A DNA stretch of 43,737 nucleotides from RGIG3701 sp017403345 (GTDB taxonomy: Bacteria > Planctomycetota > Planctomycetia > Pirellulales > Thermoguttaceae): assembly GCA_017403345.1 (NCBI GenBank), contig JAFQOH010000075.1, forward strand, positions 1-43,737, given 5' to 3'. The notes beneath the pieces were generated by a model, which was not told the origin of the DNA, did not search any database, and was given only the letters and a program-made list of their open reading frames with translations. The translations under genes and the position numbers were made by a program. Shown here piece after piece: positions 8,761-16,482 of the stretch; position 1 is the stretch's first letter, and each line of letters begins with the position of its first letter.

Positions 8761-8815
8761 ATGCTGACCTGAATGCCGACTGGGATGCCGACTGGGATGC
8801 AGACTGGGATGCAGG
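8757..8815. repeat. 12-bp tandem repeat spanning the BMC-P1 stop codon
   Basis: Units of the form CTGAATGCYGAC, then TGGGATGCMGAC, repeat about 4.7 times. The first unit contains the TGA stop codon (8758-8760). Confidence 0.85.
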
Positions 8816-8888
8816 AAGCGCGGCAAACGCGCGGGACCGTCAAATTTTAACCTGAAGATCGAGATCCTGAAAAAACAGGAAACCAAAG

Positions 8889-10325
8889 ATGAAGATCAGC
8901 GAAAATACCATCAACAAAATCGTGGCAGAAGTCCTCCAGCAAATGGGAGGGACCGCGAATCCTCCGGCTGCGAGCCGCTCTTACGTTGGACGTTTTGGTC
9001 AATTCACAGACCTGAATGACGCGGTTTGTGCAGCTCGTGACGCTTTCGAGCAGCTTGAGAAGAAAACGATCGCGGAACGCCGTCTGGCCATTGACGCCAT
9101 TCGGAATGTCTCGAACGCGAATGCCGTCGAATTCGGCACGATGGAAATGGCTGAAACCAAGATCGGACGCCTTGACCACAAGATCGAGAAGCAGCAGGGG
9201 GTCGGCCGCGTGACTCCCGGTATCGAGTTTCTCAAAAGTGAGTGTTTCAGCGGCGACTATGGTCTGACCGTCATCGAGCACGCTCCGTACGGCGTCATCG
9301 CGGCAGTTTCGCCGGTCACGCACTCCCTGCCGACGATCACGTGCAATGCGATCAACATGATCTCGGCCGGAAACTCCATCGTCTTCAGTCCCCATCCCGG
9401 CGGAAAGAAGATCGCGGCGCTTGGCGTCAAAATGTTCAACCAGGCGATCTATGAAGCGATCGGTATCGACAATCTGCTCACGATCCTCACGGAACCGAAA
9501 GTGGAGTACGTCGAAAAGCTCTTCGCGCATCCGCTGGTCTCGCTCATCAACGTGACTGGCGGTCCGGCAGTCGGGAGCGTCGCGCTGCGTCAGCAGAAAC
9601 GCGCCATCGTCTCCGGTCCCGGAAATCCACCAGTCGTCGTCGATGAGACCGCTGATCTGGCCCGCGCAGCCCGTTCGATCATTTACGGCGCCTCGTACGA
9701 CAACAATCTTCTCTGTCTTGCCGAAAAAGAAGTCTTCGTCGTGAATGAAGTCTTTGACCGCATGATGGATGCCATGAATTCTGCCGGAGCGTATCGTCTG
9801 ACTCCGGATCAGGTCGCCGCTTTCACCGAAAAAGCGATCGTGTACGTTGGCGAAGGTGCGGAACGCCATGCCGTCCCGAGCCGTGATTTCCTCGGTCAGT
9901 CTCCGCACGTCATGGGGCAGCGCATGGGTTGGAATATCCCGGAAAATGTAGAGCTTCTCTACGGTGAGACCGATGAGACCAACCCATTCGTCCCGGTCGA
10001 GCAGATGCTCCCCTTCCTCCCGTTCGTGCGTGCCCGCGATGTGGACGACGCCATCCGTTTGGCTGTCAAATACGAGCACGGTTTCCATCACACGGGGATC
10101 ATGCACTCGCGTAATGTCGAGAATCTCACCCGTATGGGCAAAGCGCTCGATACGACGATCTTCGTGAAAAACGGCGCAAGTGTCGCAGGACTCGGAAACG
10201 GCGGTGAGGGCTACGCTTCCTATTCGATCGCCGGATGCACGGGCGAAGGGATCACGAATCCCATGGTCTACACGCGCTCACGCCGCTGCACGCTCGTTGA
10301 CGCGCTCCACATTTTGGGAAAATAG
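8889..10325 (+). CDS. CoA-acylating aldehyde dehydrogenase, BMC cargo
   Basis: A 478-residue protein of the PduP/EutE type, oxidising lactaldehyde or propionaldehyde with NAD+ and CoA to the acyl-CoA. Residues 3-20 (ISENTINKIVAEVLQQM) form an amphipathic helix followed by a Gly/Ala/Pro linker: an N-terminal encapsulation peptide. The nucleophile is Cys276 in SYDNNLLCLAEKEV, the place of the catalytic cysteine in PduP. Other family blocks are EHAPYGVIAAVSPVTH, VTGGPAVG and SGPGNPPVVVD. Its product feeds PduL. No alcohol dehydrogenase or lactate-dehydrogenase-like gene is present in this operon to reoxidise NADH. Confidence 0.95.
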   Translation: MKISENTINKIVAEVLQQMGGTANPPAASRSYVGRFGQFTDLNDAVCAARDAFEQLEKKTIAERRLAIDAIRNVSNANAVEFGTMEMAETKIGRLDHKIEKQQGVGRVTPGIEFLKSECFSGDYGLTVIEHAPYGVIAAVSPVTHSLPTITCNAINMISAGNSIVFSPHPGGKKIAALGVKMFNQAIYEAIGIDNLLTILTEPKVEYVEKLFAHPLVSLINVTGGPAVGSVALRQQKRAIVSGPGNPPVVVDETADLARAARSIIYGASYDNNLLCLAEKEVFVVNEVFDRMMDAMNSAGAYRLTPDQVAAFTEKAIVYVGEGAERHAVPSRDFLGQSPHVMGQRMGWNIPENVELLYGETDETNPFVPVEQMLPFLPFVRARDVDDAIRLAVKYEHGFHHTGIMHSRNVENLTRMGKALDTTIFVKNGASVAGLGNGGEGYASYSIAGCTGEGITNPMVYTRSRRCTLVDALHILGK

Positions 10326-10349
10326 AAATAGAAATAGAAATAGACATAG
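10320..10349. repeat. 6-bp tandem repeat of in-frame TAG codons
   Basis: AAATAG is repeated four times, then ACATAG. The first unit holds the stop codon of the aldehyde dehydrogenase (10323-10325). Because the unit is 6 bp, all five TAGs lie in the same reading frame. Confidence 0.9.
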
Positions 10350-10385
10350 ATAGACTGACGGCCAAAAAAAAGGGAGAATGCGCAA

Positions 10386-10649
10386 ATGTTTCCGGCAAAA
10401 GTCATCGGCAAGGCCATTGCGACAGTCCGTCATCCTTCGCTGGAAGGTCAGCGTCTCCTCATCGTTCAGCCGCTGATGCTGGACGGTGTTTCGCCGGAAG
10501 GTTTTCCCCAGCTCTGTCTAGATCCCCAAATTGGAGCCAGAGTTGGAGACCGCGTCATCCTCACCAGTGACGGAAGCCTCATCGCGGAGCAGGTCCAAAG
10601 TAAAAACTGTCCTGCCCGATGGTCTGTGCTCGGCATCATGGACGAGTGA
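10386..10649 (+). CDS. BMC-P (EutN/CcmL) pentamer protein 2
   Basis: An 87-residue compact EutN/CcmL-fold vertex protein: MFPAKVIGKAIATVRHPSL, RLLIVQPLML, GARVGDRVILTSDGS and RWSVLGIMD. It is the shortest of the three BMC-P proteins. AAGGGAGAATG precedes the start region. It lies between the aldehyde dehydrogenase and the unknown cargo-like protein. Confidence 0.93.
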   Translation: MFPAKVIGKAIATVRHPSLEGQRLLIVQPLMLDGVSPEGFPQLCLDPQIGARVGDRVILTSDGSLIAEQVQSKNCPARWSVLGIMDE

Positions 10650-10694
10650 TTTGCGGATTCGAGTGATTTGCGGATTCGAGTGGTTTGCGAATTG
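10644..10694. repeat. 17-bp tandem repeat spanning the BMC-P2 stop codon
   Basis: GAGTGATTTGCGGATTC occurs at 10644 and 10661, with a diverged third copy at 10678. The TGA of the first copy is the stop codon of the gene (10647-10649). Confidence 0.88.
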
Positions 10695-10763
10695 GCCTTT
10701 AAGCGCATCGACTTTTTTGGTCCTGGAAATTTTTTTAACGGAATTCCCTGAGGTTTCAGGAAA

Positions 10764-11663
10764 ATGGAAGCAAGATCCAAAGACGTTCAGCACATTGAAG
10801 ATCTCGTCCGTTCGGTCGTGACGGAGGTACTTCGTGTCCGCTCGTCCGCTCCCAAATTCACACATGGAAAACCTTTTGAGAAGCGGATCGTGCGGGAAAA
10901 CCGCGAGTCTGTTTCTGCGCGAAATTTTCCCGAAACCCGTTCCGTCGGAAGAACCATGCCGTGGGAGACGCATTCGGAAGAAAACGGCTTGGCGGTACTG
11001 TCTCAGGTGCCGTCTGTGTCGGCAGTGCAGGCACCGTCTGTGCAGATCGCGCCGACTTCATCGGGACGCCGTTTGAGAGCCGAGGACTTTTTGCTCGAGA
11101 AAGCCGTCGTTACGCTGCGTGACGTTGCGCATTTGCCGCGAAATGTCCGTAAGCTCATCGTTCCTCAAACGGCACTCTTGACGCCGTCTGTTCGGGATGA
11201 ACTTGCCGAGCAGGGGATCCGTCTTGCGCGCTATTCGGCAGAAGCACTCGAAGCGCTGCGCTCGGGGACACTTGGAACGCAGGACCGCATGCGTGCAGGT
11301 ACGCTGGAAGTCTACGCACTCTTCACGCCGTACCATCCGGAATCGCTTTTTTCGGCCTGGATCCGTTCCGGTCTGCATCCGAATCTGCGCAGCGGTTTCG
11401 TCTGTTTTGACGGTCTGCGCGGTTCCATGGCCAAAAATGAAACACTGAACGTCCTTTTTACTTCACGTGTCGACGAAGCGCTTTGCCGCCTGAACCGTGA
11501 TGAAAAGATCCGTGCGCTCTCCTCTGTCAGCCCTCATCGGCTGGAGGGACAGTGGAAAGATTTTCCGACTGCCAACACGCTGATCGTCGATCCTTCCGCA
11601 CTCGGCATCTACCTTGCCGGTCAGATCGTTCAGCGCGCGGCGGAACTTTTCTATCATTCATGA
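10764..11663 (+). CDS. Unknown BMC cargo-like protein with degenerate RpiB-like C-terminus
   Basis: A 299-residue protein encoded between two BMC-P genes. Residues 8-24 (VQHIEDLVRSVVTEVLR) look like an encapsulation-peptide helix and are followed by a long Arg/Ser/Val-rich linker (about 25-90). A second block around residues 97-155 (VVTLRDVAHLPRNVRKLIVP, then LLTPSVRDELAEQGIRLARY) recalls short domains in other BMC-locus proteins that carry a TPSxRDxLxExGI motif. The C-terminal part (about 230-299) can be aligned by eye with the end of RpiB/LacAB isomerases: IRAL, then TANTLIVD, LGIYLAGQIV. The catalytic Cys-Gly-Thr-Gly loop of RpiB is absent. Function is unknown; a luminal scaffold or a non-catalytic ligand-binding protein are options. 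Confidence 0.6.
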   Translation: MEARSKDVQHIEDLVRSVVTEVLRVRSSAPKFTHGKPFEKRIVRENRESVSARNFPETRSVGRTMPWETHSEENGLAVLSQVPSVSAVQAPSVQIAPTSSGRRLRAEDFLLEKAVVTLRDVAHLPRNVRKLIVPQTALLTPSVRDELAEQGIRLARYSAEALEALRSGTLGTQDRMRAGTLEVYALFTPYHPESLFSAWIRSGLHPNLRSGFVCFDGLRGSMAKNETLNVLFTSRVDEALCRLNRDEKIRALSSVSPHRLEGQWKDFPTANTLIVDPSALGIYLAGQIVQRAAELFYHS

Positions 11664-11690
11664 AACGGACGATCGGAAAGGAACCAGCTC

Positions 11691-12005
11691 ATGAAACTGG
11701 CTAAAGTCATCGGTACTGTCACGCTCGCGAAACAGCATCCCACGATGGACGGCGCGGCTTTCAAACTCGCGGTCCCGCTCATGGAAGCGGATCTTATGCG
11801 GCTTGAAGACATTCCGTTAAACGATTTGGACGAAAAAACCGAAATATCCAGTGAAGAGTTCGTTCTTTACGATTCCATGGGCGTGACGGAAGGTCAGGTC
11901 ATTGGAGTTGGCGAGGGACGGGAAGCGGTGAATCCGTTCTATCCGGAGTACAAACCGGTGGACGCTTACTGTGCGCTCATCTTGGATCGCATTTACCTGA
12001 AATAG
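11691..12005 (+). CDS. BMC-P (EutN/CcmL) pentamer protein 3
   Basis: A 104-residue EutN/CcmL-fold protein: MKLAKVIGTVTLAKQHPTM, FKLAVPLMEAD and YDSMGVTEGQVIGVGEGREA. It has an unusually acidic central insertion (about residues 36-58, rich in Asp/Glu) not seen in the other two copies, and a longer C-terminus ending in ALILDRIYLK. GGAAC lies a few bases before the ATG. It is 27 bp after the unknown cargo-like gene, so the two are probably translated from one message. Confidence 0.92.
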   Translation: MKLAKVIGTVTLAKQHPTMDGAAFKLAVPLMEADLMRLEDIPLNDLDEKTEISSEEFVLYDSMGVTEGQVIGVGEGREAVNPFYPEYKPVDAYCALILDRIYLK

Positions 12006-12059
12006 AAAACCTGATCCAATCAGGATACACACATAATTTTTAGTTAAAGGATGGAATCC

Positions 12060-12890
12060 ATGCGGAATATTTACCAGGTCAAGCAGGAAATCTGCGCGAT
12101 TGGCGACCGTCTGTACAAACGCGGCTACGCGGCTGGAAATGACGGAAACATCAGTTTTCGAATCAACGAAAATGAAGTCGTTTGCACACCGACGATGATC
12201 TCTAAAGGTTTCATGACGCCGGAAGATCTGTGCGTCGTCGACATGAACGGCAAACAGCTGGCCGGAAAACGGAAGGCGACTAGCGAGATCCGTCTTCATC
12301 TGACGATCATGAAAGAACGTCCGGAAGTCAAATCGGTCGTGCACTGCCATCCCCCGTTCGCGACGGCTTTCGGTATGGCGCGTGAGCCGATCCCGCCGTG
12401 CGCGCTGCCGGAGATCGAGATCCATCTTGGAGAAGTTCCGATCGCCAAATATGCGATTCCGGGCGGACAGGAATTCGCGGATACCGTCCTTCAGTTCGTA
12501 CACAAAACGAAGGTCGTCGTCCTGGCGAACCATGGAACTGTCAGCTGGGGCGAAAATCCCGAACAGGCCTACTGGTACACTGAAATGCTGGATGCGTACT
12601 GCCACATGCTGATTTTGGCCAAGACGATCGGAAACGTCGGCTACTTCACGAAAGCGGAGGAAGAAGAGCTTCTCGCTCTGAAGAAAAAGTGGGGCATCGA
12701 CGATCCGCGCTTTGAAATGAAGGACTGCGACATTTGCTCGAATGACGTTTTCCGCGACAGCTGGAAAGAAGCAGGACTTGCGCACCGCGGTTTCAATCCG
12801 CCGTCCTATCGGGATGAAAAACCGGAAGACGAACAGGAAGCTCTGATCGCGGAGATCACCAAACGGGTCGTTGACGCGCTGAAAAGATAA
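12060..12890 (+). CDS. Class II aldolase (fuculose/rhamnulose-phosphate type), BMC cargo
   Basis: A 276-residue protein from the ATG at 12060. An earlier in-frame ATG at 12051 directly abuts the AAAGG ribosome-binding site, while 12060 has a nine-base spacing, so the later start is favoured. Metal-dependent class II aldolase/adducin family: AGNDGNISFRI, VVHCHPPFATAFGMA with the zinc histidines, a glutamate in LPEIEIHLGEV, and ANHGTVSWGENPEQA. Such enzymes cleave fuculose- or rhamnulose-1-phosphate to dihydroxyacetone phosphate and lactaldehyde. The last 20 residues (QEALIAEITKRVVDALKR) form an amphipathic helix after an acidic linker: a C-terminal encapsulation peptide. It is the last gene of the BMC operon. 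Confidence 0.92.
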   Translation: MRNIYQVKQEICAIGDRLYKRGYAAGNDGNISFRINENEVVCTPTMISKGFMTPEDLCVVDMNGKQLAGKRKATSEIRLHLTIMKERPEVKSVVHCHPPFATAFGMAREPIPPCALPEIEIHLGEVPIAKYAIPGGQEFADTVLQFVHKTKVVVLANHGTVSWGENPEQAYWYTEMLDAYCHMLILAKTIGNVGYFTKAEEEELLALKKKWGIDDPRFEMKDCDICSNDVFRDSWKEAGLAHRGFNPPSYRDEKPEDEQEALIAEITKRVVDALKR

Positions 12891-12920
12891 GGTCAGGACC
12901 TGACGCAAACGGCGAAAAAA

Positions 12921-12961
12921 AGAAACCGGATGAACTTCATGTTCGTCCGGTTTCTGTATTT
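12921..12961. terminator. Bidirectional intrinsic terminator between convergent operons
   Basis: A 15-bp stem (AGAAACCGGATGAAC with GTTCGTCCGGTTTCT, one G-T pair) around a TTCAT loop. On the plus strand CTGTATTTG follows. On the minus strand a seven-T run (12914-12920) follows, so it is strongest for the leftward-transcribed gene but can serve both. Confidence 0.88.
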
Positions 12962-12974
12962 GCGGGGCGTGGTT

Positions 12975-13844
12975 TTATTTGTCGGCAGCGGGCTGGCTGG
13001 AAGGTGAAAGGGAAACTTTTTGGGGACCTGCAATGATCAGTGCGAGCGTATCGTCTATTTCTTCCAGCTCCTCAGGAGTTCCGCTGGTCCAAACGTGGCG
13101 AATGACGCCGTTTTCCACGTGAAGGATCGTCGGAAATCCGATCCCGTCGATCTGCTGTCCTGATCCTTTCAGTTCGTCCCGTGCCAGCTTCATCAGGTCG
13201 AGCCGAAATTGGTCAGCCGGGTCCCACCAGACGTTTTTGAAATGGAATCCATGGGTTCGGAACGCTTCTTTTACGAAACGGTCCAACCGACTCTGTTCCA
13301 GCCGTTTTTGTTCGAGAAACCGCTGACGTTCCATTCGATCCATTTCATACCATTTGACCGGTTCCACCGTTTTTGCAAAGTACGTGATGGGGATCACCTG
13401 AAAATCAGGGACTTTTTCTGCTTTCTGAAGCGGCGTCCAGAGTCTCTGGAGCAGTTCACAGGATGGGTCGTCCCACGGTCCCCAAAGAATAACGAAGAAT
13501 TTTTTGTCCTTAAATTCTCGAGTCATTGGAGCGGGCTGTTCGCCGATGACCGGCTGAAGGGAATTAAAATCGATCAGAGGCAGCCCCACAAGAAAATGTT
13601 CACTCGACGGAGTGTTGAACATCTGGCGTCCAAAAAAGAAAATCGGTCCCATCGCGATCAGGACGAGGATGAAGACGATCAGATTGTTCAGACTGTCCAT
13701 TCTGCGTTCATAGTCCTGCCGTTCCTGTTCCGTGACGGAATAGAATCCGGGAACGATCTCCTGGTAAGCAGCGCACGGCGTCCCATCCGGCATTCCATTC
13801 GGCATGGGAGTACGTTCATCCAAAACGTCACTGGTATTTTCCAT
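12975..13844 (-). CDS. Membrane-anchored thioredoxin-fold protein lacking the redox motif
   Basis: A 289-residue protein from the ATG at 13844, which has GGAG six bases upstream; two further ATGs upstream lack such a site. One transmembrane helix (about residues 53-72) is followed by a thioredoxin-like domain: KKFFVILWGPWDDPSC, a long Arg/Gln-rich helical insert (about 165-190), and GIGFPTILHVENGVIRHVW with the cis-proline. The usual WCxxC is replaced by WGPWDDPSC (residues 121-129), leaving a single cysteine, so disulfide exchange is unlikely. The domain probably faces the periplasm. It converges on the BMC operon but shares no evident function with it. Confidence 0.7.
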   Translation of the reverse strand: MENTSDVLDERTPMPNGMPDGTPCAAYQEIVPGFYSVTEQERQDYERRMDSLNNLIVFILVLIAMGPIFFFGRQMFNTPSSEHFLVGLPLIDFNSLQPVIGEQPAPMTREFKDKKFFVILWGPWDDPSCELLQRLWTPLQKAEKVPDFQVIPITYFAKTVEPVKWYEMDRMERQRFLEQKRLEQSRLDRFVKEAFRTHGFHFKNVWWDPADQFRLDLMKLARDELKGSGQQIDGIGFPTILHVENGVIRHVWTSGTPEELEEIDDTLALIIAGPQKVSLSPSSQPAADK

Positions 13845-13942
13845 AAAAGACTCCATTCTTTGCATGAAAAGACGGGAAGGTCCTCAATGGACCGTTCCCG
13901 CTGTAGATCTAAGGAGCGGAATTCCTGCTCCGAGACGGTGAA

Positions 13943-14608
13943 TTACTCTTCTTCCACCGCTTCTTCGGTGACCATCGGGATCAGGAAACGATCGACCGCA
14001 TACGCTTGGATCGGCTCACTGACCGGCGTATTGCTGGAATGTGCGGCAGAACTCCACGGCAAAATGTAGACGAGCGTCAGGCCCGTGTTTACCTCTGTGA
14101 CGTAAAGCGCAGAGGCTCCCGGACGGCGCATCCCGGTCCCCGGCATGTCGTGTACGCCTGCGGTCATGATGTAGCGGGGTTCGGACGGAAGGAGCGTTTC
14201 TGCGGAAGCCTCAGCTTCTTCATTTCGATTTTTCTTGGAACGCGACGTTCGGCTGCTCCGTTTTGCGGCTTTTTCCGACTGGCTGCTCACGAACTTGAGT
14301 GCTTTGGCCAGGTCCATGTTGACGTTTCCTTGGTATTTTGCCTGAAAATTCCGCGTACTCTTGGAAAGCACGCCGGCGGAAAGCAGACCCGTGGAGGAAT
14401 CCAAGACGTAAAGAGCCTCGATCCCGGCATCAATGGGGGCCGTGCAGGTGAGGTAGCCGTCAACACGATCCGACGTGTTCGCGCGGGCGACCGTGATCTC
14501 CGGAGCCGCTTTTTCTGTCAAAAACGTAGTAGCGATGCTGGAAATGACGCCCGTGACGATACAGCCGGCGCAAAGCAGCAGACAAACGATAGTATTGGAA
14601 CGTTTCAC
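13943..14608 (-). CDS. Planctomycete-type conserved membrane-anchored protein of unknown function
   Basis: A 221-residue protein. The GTG at 14608 is chosen because AGGAG lies seven bases upstream; a TTG at 14626 would overlap that site. An N-terminal membrane anchor (NTIVCLLLCAGCIVTGVIS) is followed by EALYVLDSSTGLLSAGVL, NFQAKYQGNVNMDL, PRYIMTAGV and SALYVTEVNTGLTLVYILPW. This layout (LYVLDxxTG, FxAxYxxNV, YIMTxG, LYVxExNTG) recurs in planctomycete proteins annotated as hypothetical. A Ser/Lys/Arg-rich stretch lies in the middle. Function unknown. The PhoU-like gene starts upstream on the same strand. Confidence 0.6.
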   Translation of the reverse strand: MKRSNTIVCLLLCAGCIVTGVISSIATTFLTEKAAPEITVARANTSDRVDGYLTCTAPIDAGIEALYVLDSSTGLLSAGVLSKSTRNFQAKYQGNVNMDLAKALKFVSSQSEKAAKRSSRTSRSKKNRNEEAEASAETLLPSEPRYIMTAGVHDMPGTGMRRPGASALYVTEVNTGLTLVYILPWSSAAHSSNTPVSEPIQAYAVDRFLIPMVTEEAVEEE

Positions 14609-14657
14609 GATCTTTCTCCTGTACAAAACAGTGTGGATTGAGGTTAGGGATGGGCCT

Positions 14658-15413
14658 CTAAATCATTTTTTCGTATTTACGTATTTCCGCATTGAATTCT
14701 TCCAGAAATTCCGACTTGCGGTCAAGAATGGTCCCGGAAATATCCATGCTCTTGGAAATTTTTTTGGTAAAGTCCAGTTTATGGACCGGCTGCACGACAC
14801 TGGAGCAAATGTTCCGCAGGTGTGAGGCGATCCTTTTCATAAAACGAAACATCAAAACGTCGGAAGCGGTCCGACGCCCTGGAGTTTCAAGAGTCAGCAG
14901 CGTTTTCGTGACTGCATCGCACTGCTTACCGAGCCAGCGGCACTCACCGATCGCCTGCCGTGCCGACTCTTCATTCTCTTCCTGGATCGCTTGGATACAC
15001 AGGTCGAAGATCCGGAAAAGCAAAAGTTTCATCAGTACGAGCTGTTCTTTTTCCGTCCCTGACGGCGGGCATGGTGCCTGCTCGCTCATGTCAAAAATAT
15101 TTTTGGCATAATCGCCAAGGCGTTCCGCATCTTTTGCGATACTCATGAACACGAGGGATTCCGGACTGACTTGACCTCGAACGGAGCAGTGGACGACCAG
15201 TTCCTTACGGATCTGCCGTTCTGCTTTGTTGACCATTTTGTCCAATCGGCTTACTTCTTCACTTACCGTGTCGGCTGGAACTCCGTGGATCGCCGGTTGG
15301 CAGGCAAGAAGAAATTCTTCCCGCGCCCGCTGCAGCATCACAATAAAATCTGCCTTGATCTTACCGATCCCGCTCGTGGATCTCGTGGCATTTGCCTGAA
15401 ACCAGTTGAACAT
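14658..15413 (-). CDS. PhoU-like domain protein
   Basis: A 251-residue all-helical protein. SPESLVFMSIAKDAERLGDYAKNIFDM carries the PhoU signature (DxERxGDxAxNI) that binds metal clusters in PhoU. A second PhoU-like repeat follows (about residues 125-225), ending in FMKRIASHLRNICSSVVQP, where the usual motif is degenerate. PhoU proteins modulate phosphate transport and signalling; PhoU-like domains also accompany Na/Pi cotransporters and TrkA-type proteins. No pst or transporter gene is adjacent, so the target is unknown. AAGAGGTG precedes the ATG. Confidence 0.75.
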   Translation of the reverse strand: MFNWFQANATRSTSGIGKIKADFIVMLQRAREEFLLACQPAIHGVPADTVSEEVSRLDKMVNKAERQIRKELVVHCSVRGQVSPESLVFMSIAKDAERLGDYAKNIFDMSEQAPCPPSGTEKEQLVLMKLLLFRIFDLCIQAIQEENEESARQAIGECRWLGKQCDAVTKTLLTLETPGRRTASDVLMFRFMKRIASHLRNICSSVVQPVHKLDFTKKISKSMDISGTILDRKSEFLEEFNAEIRKYEKMI

Positions 15414-15462
15414 GAAAACACCTCTTTCGCAGTGAAATTAAGTCAATGGACCTCAAATATTT

Positions 15463-15491
15463 ATTTTCCACTATCTGCCCCATTCTGTCAA
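15463..15491 (-). promoter_or_regulatory. Putative sigma-70 promoter for the PhoU-like gene
   Basis: On the minus strand TTGACA (15491-15486) is followed after 17 bp by GAAAAT (15468-15463), about 50 bp upstream of the PhoU-like start. The -35 is perfect and the -10 is weak. The -35 is preceded by CCCTC. Confidence 0.5.
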
Positions 15492-15660
15492 GAGGGTTTT
15501 CTATTTTTTTTCAAAAAAAGAGACTTTAGGATCAAATATTTTTATTGTTAGTGCTTTTAAGACGTTTGGTAAAACTTTAACACACCCGCGGCGCAAAAGA
15601 TACACCGCGGGAAGAAAGACTCAAAACTTGCTCGAGCAAAGTACGCACTGCACCGCTCTT

Positions 15661-15840
15661 GCGGATCTTACGGAACTCTCGCCGATCTTACGGAACTCTC
15701 GCCGATCTTATGGAACTCTCGCCGATCTTATGGAACTCTCGCCGATCTTATGGAACTCTCGCCGATCTTATGGAACTCTCGCCGATCTTACGGAACTCTC
15801 GCCGATCTTACGGAGCTCTCGCCGATCTTACGGAGCTGGT
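15661..15840. repeat. Nine-copy 20-bp tandem array overlapping a gene end
   Basis: The unit GCCGATCTTAYGGAACTCTC is repeated nine times without spacers. Units 3-6 have T and the others C at the variable position; units 8-9 carry GAGCTC in place of GAACTC. The last unit contains the stop codon (15828-15830) of the minus-strand thioredoxin lipoprotein and the codons for its final residues. A unit of 20 bp is not a multiple of three, so it is not a coding repeat; it is close to two helical turns. No alternating spacers, so not CRISPR. Confidence 0.95.
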
Positions 15841-16346
15841 GCCTCTGGAGTTTTTGCCGTTTCTGTGGTTTCTTTCGTTTCTGTGAAGATGCCGAGGATC
15901 GTTTGTTCGTCCTGGTATCCCAGAAGCCGGTCTTCCAGCGTGCCGTTGCGGAAGATCAAAAGCGTCGGAAAGCCTTCGATCTGAAAACGTTCCGCGAGTT
16001 CCTGCTCTTTATCTCCGTCGACCAATCCGATCCGGGCATTTTTCGGAAGACGTCCGTCGGTTTCCATTTCGTGAAGCAGTTTTTCAAGCATCCTGCATGG
16101 CGGACACCATGTCGCGTGAATGACCACCAAACTTCGGCCGGGATCCTGGATGAACGCTTCAAATCCGGCAGCATCCAACTCCACGACTTCCGGTGCGGGG
16201 ACTGCCTCCTGTGCCGGTACTGTTTCCGTTCCCTCAGAAACCGGAGCCGCCGGCGTTTCAGGAGCGGGCGCTTTCGTTTTCTCCATACAGCCAAGAACCG
16301 GGAAGATCCCAGCACACACGATCAAAGTTAAAAGAAAACACTTCAT
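15828..16346 (-). CDS. Thioredoxin-domain lipoprotein
   Basis: A 172-residue protein. The signal peptide ends in a lipobox, FPVLGC, with the lipidated cysteine at residue 20. A Pro/Ala/Glu-rich linker (about 21-55) leads to a thioredoxin domain with an intact redox site, HATWCPPCRML, and the cis-proline block FQIEGFPTLLIF. It would act as a periplasmic thiol-disulfide oxidoreductase. The C-terminus is a Thr/Glu/Pro-rich tail whose last codons and stop lie in the 20-bp tandem array. AAGGAG precedes the ATG. It contrasts with the thioredoxin-fold protein at 12975-13844, which has lost the motif. Confidence 0.9.
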   Translation of the reverse strand: MKCFLLTLIVCAGIFPVLGCMEKTKAPAPETPAAPVSEGTETVPAQEAVPAPEVVELDAAGFEAFIQDPGRSLVVIHATWCPPCRMLEKLLHEMETDGRLPKNARIGLVDGDKEQELAERFQIEGFPTLLIFRNGTLEDRLLGYQDEQTILGIFTETKETTETAKTPEAPAP

Positions 16347-16415
16347 GAGTTTCTCCTTCCGGTAAATTCGAAATGAAATTCTAAAAAATTATGGCGTTCC
16401 AGGAAAATTTTCCCA

Positions 16416-16460
16416 CAAAAAAACTCTGAAAGAAACGTTCCTCGTCCGCCTCTTTCAGAG
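16416..16460 (-). terminator. Intrinsic terminator after sat
   Basis: A 9-bp perfect stem (CTCTGAAAG with CTTTCAGAG) lies 23 bp beyond the sat stop codon and is followed on the minus strand by a TTTTTTTG tract. Confidence 0.85.
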
Positions 16461-16482
16461 CAGGATTTTCAAAAATTTGAAA

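Noticed and set aside
15661..15840. CRISPR array
   Set aside because: The 20-bp units are directly adjacent with no variable spacers, and no cas genes are present.
15628..15984. Plus-strand proteins with RRSYGTLADL-type repeats
   Set aside because: The 20-bp repeat is out of phase with codons and gives the same pseudo-peptides in all frames; the remainder is antisense to the thioredoxin gene.
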